Origin: JAOUEA01 sp031364965
GTDB taxonomy: Bacteria > Actinomycetota > UBA4738 > HRBIN12
Reading direction: 5' to 3'
Length of the DNA stretch: 23,375 nucleotides
NCBI GenBank assembly: GCA_031364965.1
Contig: JANLXF010000164.1
Location: 1 to 23,375 of the forward strand
Shown here in pieces: positions 21,918 to 23,375 of this stretch (positions are counted from its first letter, which is position 1; each line of letters begins with the position of its first letter). A program made the translations under genes and the position numbers. The notes under the pieces are model-generated. The model searched no databases, was not told the DNA's origin, and saw only the letters and a list, made by a program, of their open reading frames with translations.

Positions 21918-22461
21918 CGTCGCTGCACAACCTCAGGTAGCCAGCGTGTCAGCGGCGATCGGGAGTGGTCCCGGGCTCGGCGCAGGTGATCGAGATCCCC
22001 TAGCCCCATCCGCGAACCGAGGGCACGGCGTGGCTGCCCGGCACCACGCCGTGCCCGCAGGATAGGCTGACCTCCTCGCGAACGGGGAGGGCGGTCGGGT
22101 CGGGCGTGTCCCGGGGCGCCGGCGGCCGGAAGAATCGAGGGTAACCCGGGCGCCGCTCGCGGTGTACGGGGGCCGGGAGCAGACTGCAAACGATAGCCGG
22201 GTTCCGCGGAGGGCCCGACCACTGGAGGACGCCGAGTCTCGTCGGACTGGCCAGGGATGGCGACGTCACACGCCGCGTCCTATCGGCTGTGCCGGCGATA
22301 TTTCCCCCACCAGTCCTCGATTGGCCCCACCACCTGACGCTTACCTCCCAGGCCCAGGCCCGATTACCCTTCTATGGATGTGCGACCACGTACCACCCCA
22401 CGGTGACCGACGGTTCAGGTGGGCGGGCGGCTCTCCCGCAATAAGGCCCCCCTGGGCTCGA
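21918..22461. other. Long intergenic region with hairpins and a promoter-like box
   Basis: No convincing gene is seen on either strand; the open frames here lack ribosome-binding sites and are Pro/Arg-rich in the manner of high-GC shadows. Contents are the strong hairpin at 22021-22056, a GATAGGCTG -10-like box at 22061-22069, and a smaller inverted repeat (CCTCC with GGAGG) at about 22071-22090. A non-coding RNA starting near 22075 is conceivable but unsupported. Confidence 0.4.
22021..22056 (+). terminator. Strong hairpin terminator of the repeat-module gene
   Basis: Arms 22021-22033 and 22044-22056 are a perfect 13-bp inverted repeat (GGGCACGGCGTGG with CCACGCCGTGCCC) around a 10-base loop, 104 bases after the stop at 21917. 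There is no U-tract, as usual for G/C-rich terminators. Confidence 0.65.
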
Positions 22462-22644
22462 TCATGCCTCGTTGCGCTCCCAGGACTGGATCCAGAAGCG
22501 AACAGCACCTCGGATCTCAGCCGCGAGTGAGTGGCCGTTCTGGTCCGCCATCCGGGCGAGCTTCTCGGCGACCTCAGGGCGTTCGAAAAACGGGATCCGG
22601 GCGGTGAATCGTGCCCGCTCGTCGCCGGAGTGTTGCAGGTCCAC
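22462..22644 (-). CDS. Small ribbon-helix-helix (Arc/CopG-like) protein
   Basis: A 60-residue protein starting at GTG 22644, with AAGAAGG (22651-22657) six bases upstream. The core is ARFTARIPFFERPEVAEKLA, followed by RMADQNGHSLAAEIRGAVRF and WIQSW. A beta strand with alternating residues (FTARIPF), a first helix and a second helix beginning at SLAAEIR is the ribbon-helix-helix pattern of CopG/Arc regulators and many antitoxins. Such proteins bind operators as dimers. No toxin gene is seen on either side, so this may be a solitary regulator or an orphan antitoxin. The longer frame from 22785 adds an Arg-rich part that is probably not translated. Confidence 0.65.
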   Translation of the reverse strand: MDLQHSGDERARFTARIPFFERPEVAEKLARMADQNGHSLAAEIRGAVRFWIQSWERNEA

Positions 22645-22767
22645 CGTCGTCCTTCTTGGTCCGTCCTGAGACGAAGCGTGCTCCCTCCGACAAGGAACCC
22701 AACGCCGCCAACGACGATTACCGAAGCGGCGGAGCACGTTGAATCGGGCTGCGCTCGGTGTGAGCGT

Positions 22768-22796
22768 TTGACCGCGTCGGGCCATGGTCCTACGCT
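22768..22796 (+). promoter_or_regulatory. Promoter of the cupin gene
   Basis: TTGACC (22768-22773) and TACGCT (22791-22796) are separated by 17 bases, the best -35/-10 pair in the window. Transcription should start near 22803 and leave an 80-base leader before ATG 22884. The ATG at 22800 would then lie upstream of or at the transcript start and is not the start of the protein. Confidence 0.65.
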
Positions 22797-22883
22797 GGAA
22801 TGAGTGGCCTTGTTGACGCGTTCTCGCGGACCTCCCCTTGCGTCCTTCCGAACCCGAGCCCGCACCGAAGGAAGGACGTCAGA

Positions 22884-23315
22884 ATGAAGCGCACCATCAT
22901 CGCGCTCGCGGCAGTCGTGGTCCTCACCGGGGGCATCGCAGTGGCAACGCCGAGTAGTGGCTTCACCACTAAGCTTCTCGGGGCCGGGACCATCGATTCC
23001 CTCTCGATCCAAGAGTACGGACCAAGCACCGCGTTGTTCGTCCGTGTCGCGCAGGAGCCGGGCGGAACGTCTGGGTGGCACTCGCATCCGGCAAACGTGT
23101 TCGTCCTCGTGAAAAAGGGACGCGTCGCCGTCAGCGGCGAAGGGGATTGTGCCCCGATCATCTACACGAAGGGTGACATCTTCCAAGAGGAGCCCGGTCA
23201 TGTGCACAAGGCTTCCAACGTCGGAGATGGTGAGCTGGTCTTGATCGCCACCTTCCTCGGGGTGCCACCTGGTGCCGCACCTCTCACGGATGAGGCGAAT
23301 CCCTGTCTCACCTGA
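22884..23315 (+). CDS. Secreted cupin-domain protein
   Basis: A 143-residue exported protein: MKRTIIALAAVVVLTGGIAV is a Sec signal peptide with cleavage near ATP. The single cupin has motif 1 GTSGWHSHPANVFVLVKKG with probable metal ligands H66 and H68; the usual Glu is not in the standard place. Motif 2 is GDIFQEEPGHVHKASN with H106 or H108 as a further ligand and the typical P-G-x-x-H-x-x-x-N order. ATG 22884 is chosen for the GGAAGG site about eight bases upstream, the signal peptide, and the promoter at 22768-22796; the frame open from 22800 begins before the expected transcript. Secreted single-domain cupins of this type are common in Actinomycetota but mostly of unknown substrate. No partner gene is visible before the window ends. 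Confidence 0.85.
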   Translation: MKRTIIALAAVVVLTGGIAVATPSSGFTTKLLGAGTIDSLSIQEYGPSTALFVRVAQEPGGTSGWHSHPANVFVLVKKGRVAVSGEGDCAPIIYTKGDIFQEEPGHVHKASNVGDGELVLIATFLGVPPGAAPLTDEANPCLT

Positions 23316-23375
23316 TCGGTGATCCACCGTGATGCGGGCTTGCAGGAATCTCGCAGTCGCGCCAGTGCCAGGGCG

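Noticed and set aside
22130..22330. Possible RNase P RNA or other structured RNA
   Set aside because: Some G/C-rich pairing is present, but conserved RNase P, tmRNA or 6S signatures are not seen.
22800..22883. N-terminal extension of the cupin from ATG 22800
   Set aside because: It begins only three bases after the -10 box, before the expected transcript start, and would bury the signal peptide.
22341..23327. 328-codon minus-strand open frame
   Set aside because: Antisense to the cupin gene, whose signal peptide, ribosome-binding site and promoter are clear.
1..23375. CRISPR array
   Set aside because: No regularly spaced short repeats and no cas-like genes were found.

Overview
The window is high-GC DNA (GTG starts, strong third-position G/C bias, short actinobacterial -10 boxes of the TAnnnT type, several leaderless starts). 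A conserved block, cysM-murI-metallo-beta-lactamase-rph-rdgB, matches the gene order around Rv1336-Rv1341 in Mycobacterium. The source is most likely an Actinomycetota genome, probably an uncultivated lineage; the exact class cannot be told from sequence alone.

Layout. 1-277: 3' end of an unidentified gene. 404-2476: large secreted protein with propeller-like (delta-60-type) repeats. 2516-6388: housekeeping run for cysteine synthesis, D-glutamate for peptidoglycan, a phosphodiesterase-like hydrolase, tRNA 3' processing and nucleotide-pool cleaning, mostly overlapping genes. 6415-7584: orphan membrane histidine kinase. 7603-7992 (-): small cyclic-nucleotide-binding protein, convergent with it. 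8098-10348: GT4 glycosyltransferase overlapping a cytoplasmic clan-A glycoside hydrolase. 10368-11780 (-): two small membrane or exported proteins plus an ApbE flavin transferase. 11925-12095: leaderless 56-residue ORF. 12155-13255: Tat-exported GH26-like glycanase.

Accessory part. A 21-base exact copy of the 3' end of the tRNA-Leu(UAG) gene (gene at 16010-16095, minus) lies at 13267-13287, just after the GH26 gene. The two copies bracket about 2.75 kb that looks like a decayed element integrated at the tRNA: an IS256-type transposase remnant, an unusual STAS-ECF sigma factor fusion, a STAS-like remnant on the other strand, and fragments of two secreted proteins. Right of the tRNA are a lone OppB/DppB-type permease, a frameshifted and deleted acyltransferase, the 3' half of a tRNA-Lys gene (a second probable integration scar), a frameshifted XRE-type regulator and other fragments up to about 19.5 kb.

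19599-21917 encodes a secreted protein of four related modules and a C-terminal domain, followed by a strong hairpin. The window ends with a ribbon-helix-helix protein (22462-22644, minus) and a secreted cupin (22884-23315) behind a clear promoter. No CRISPR array, rRNA or replication origin was seen. The most notable items are the tRNA-bounded remnant with its STAS-sigma fusion, the second tRNA scar, and the leaderless small ORF.
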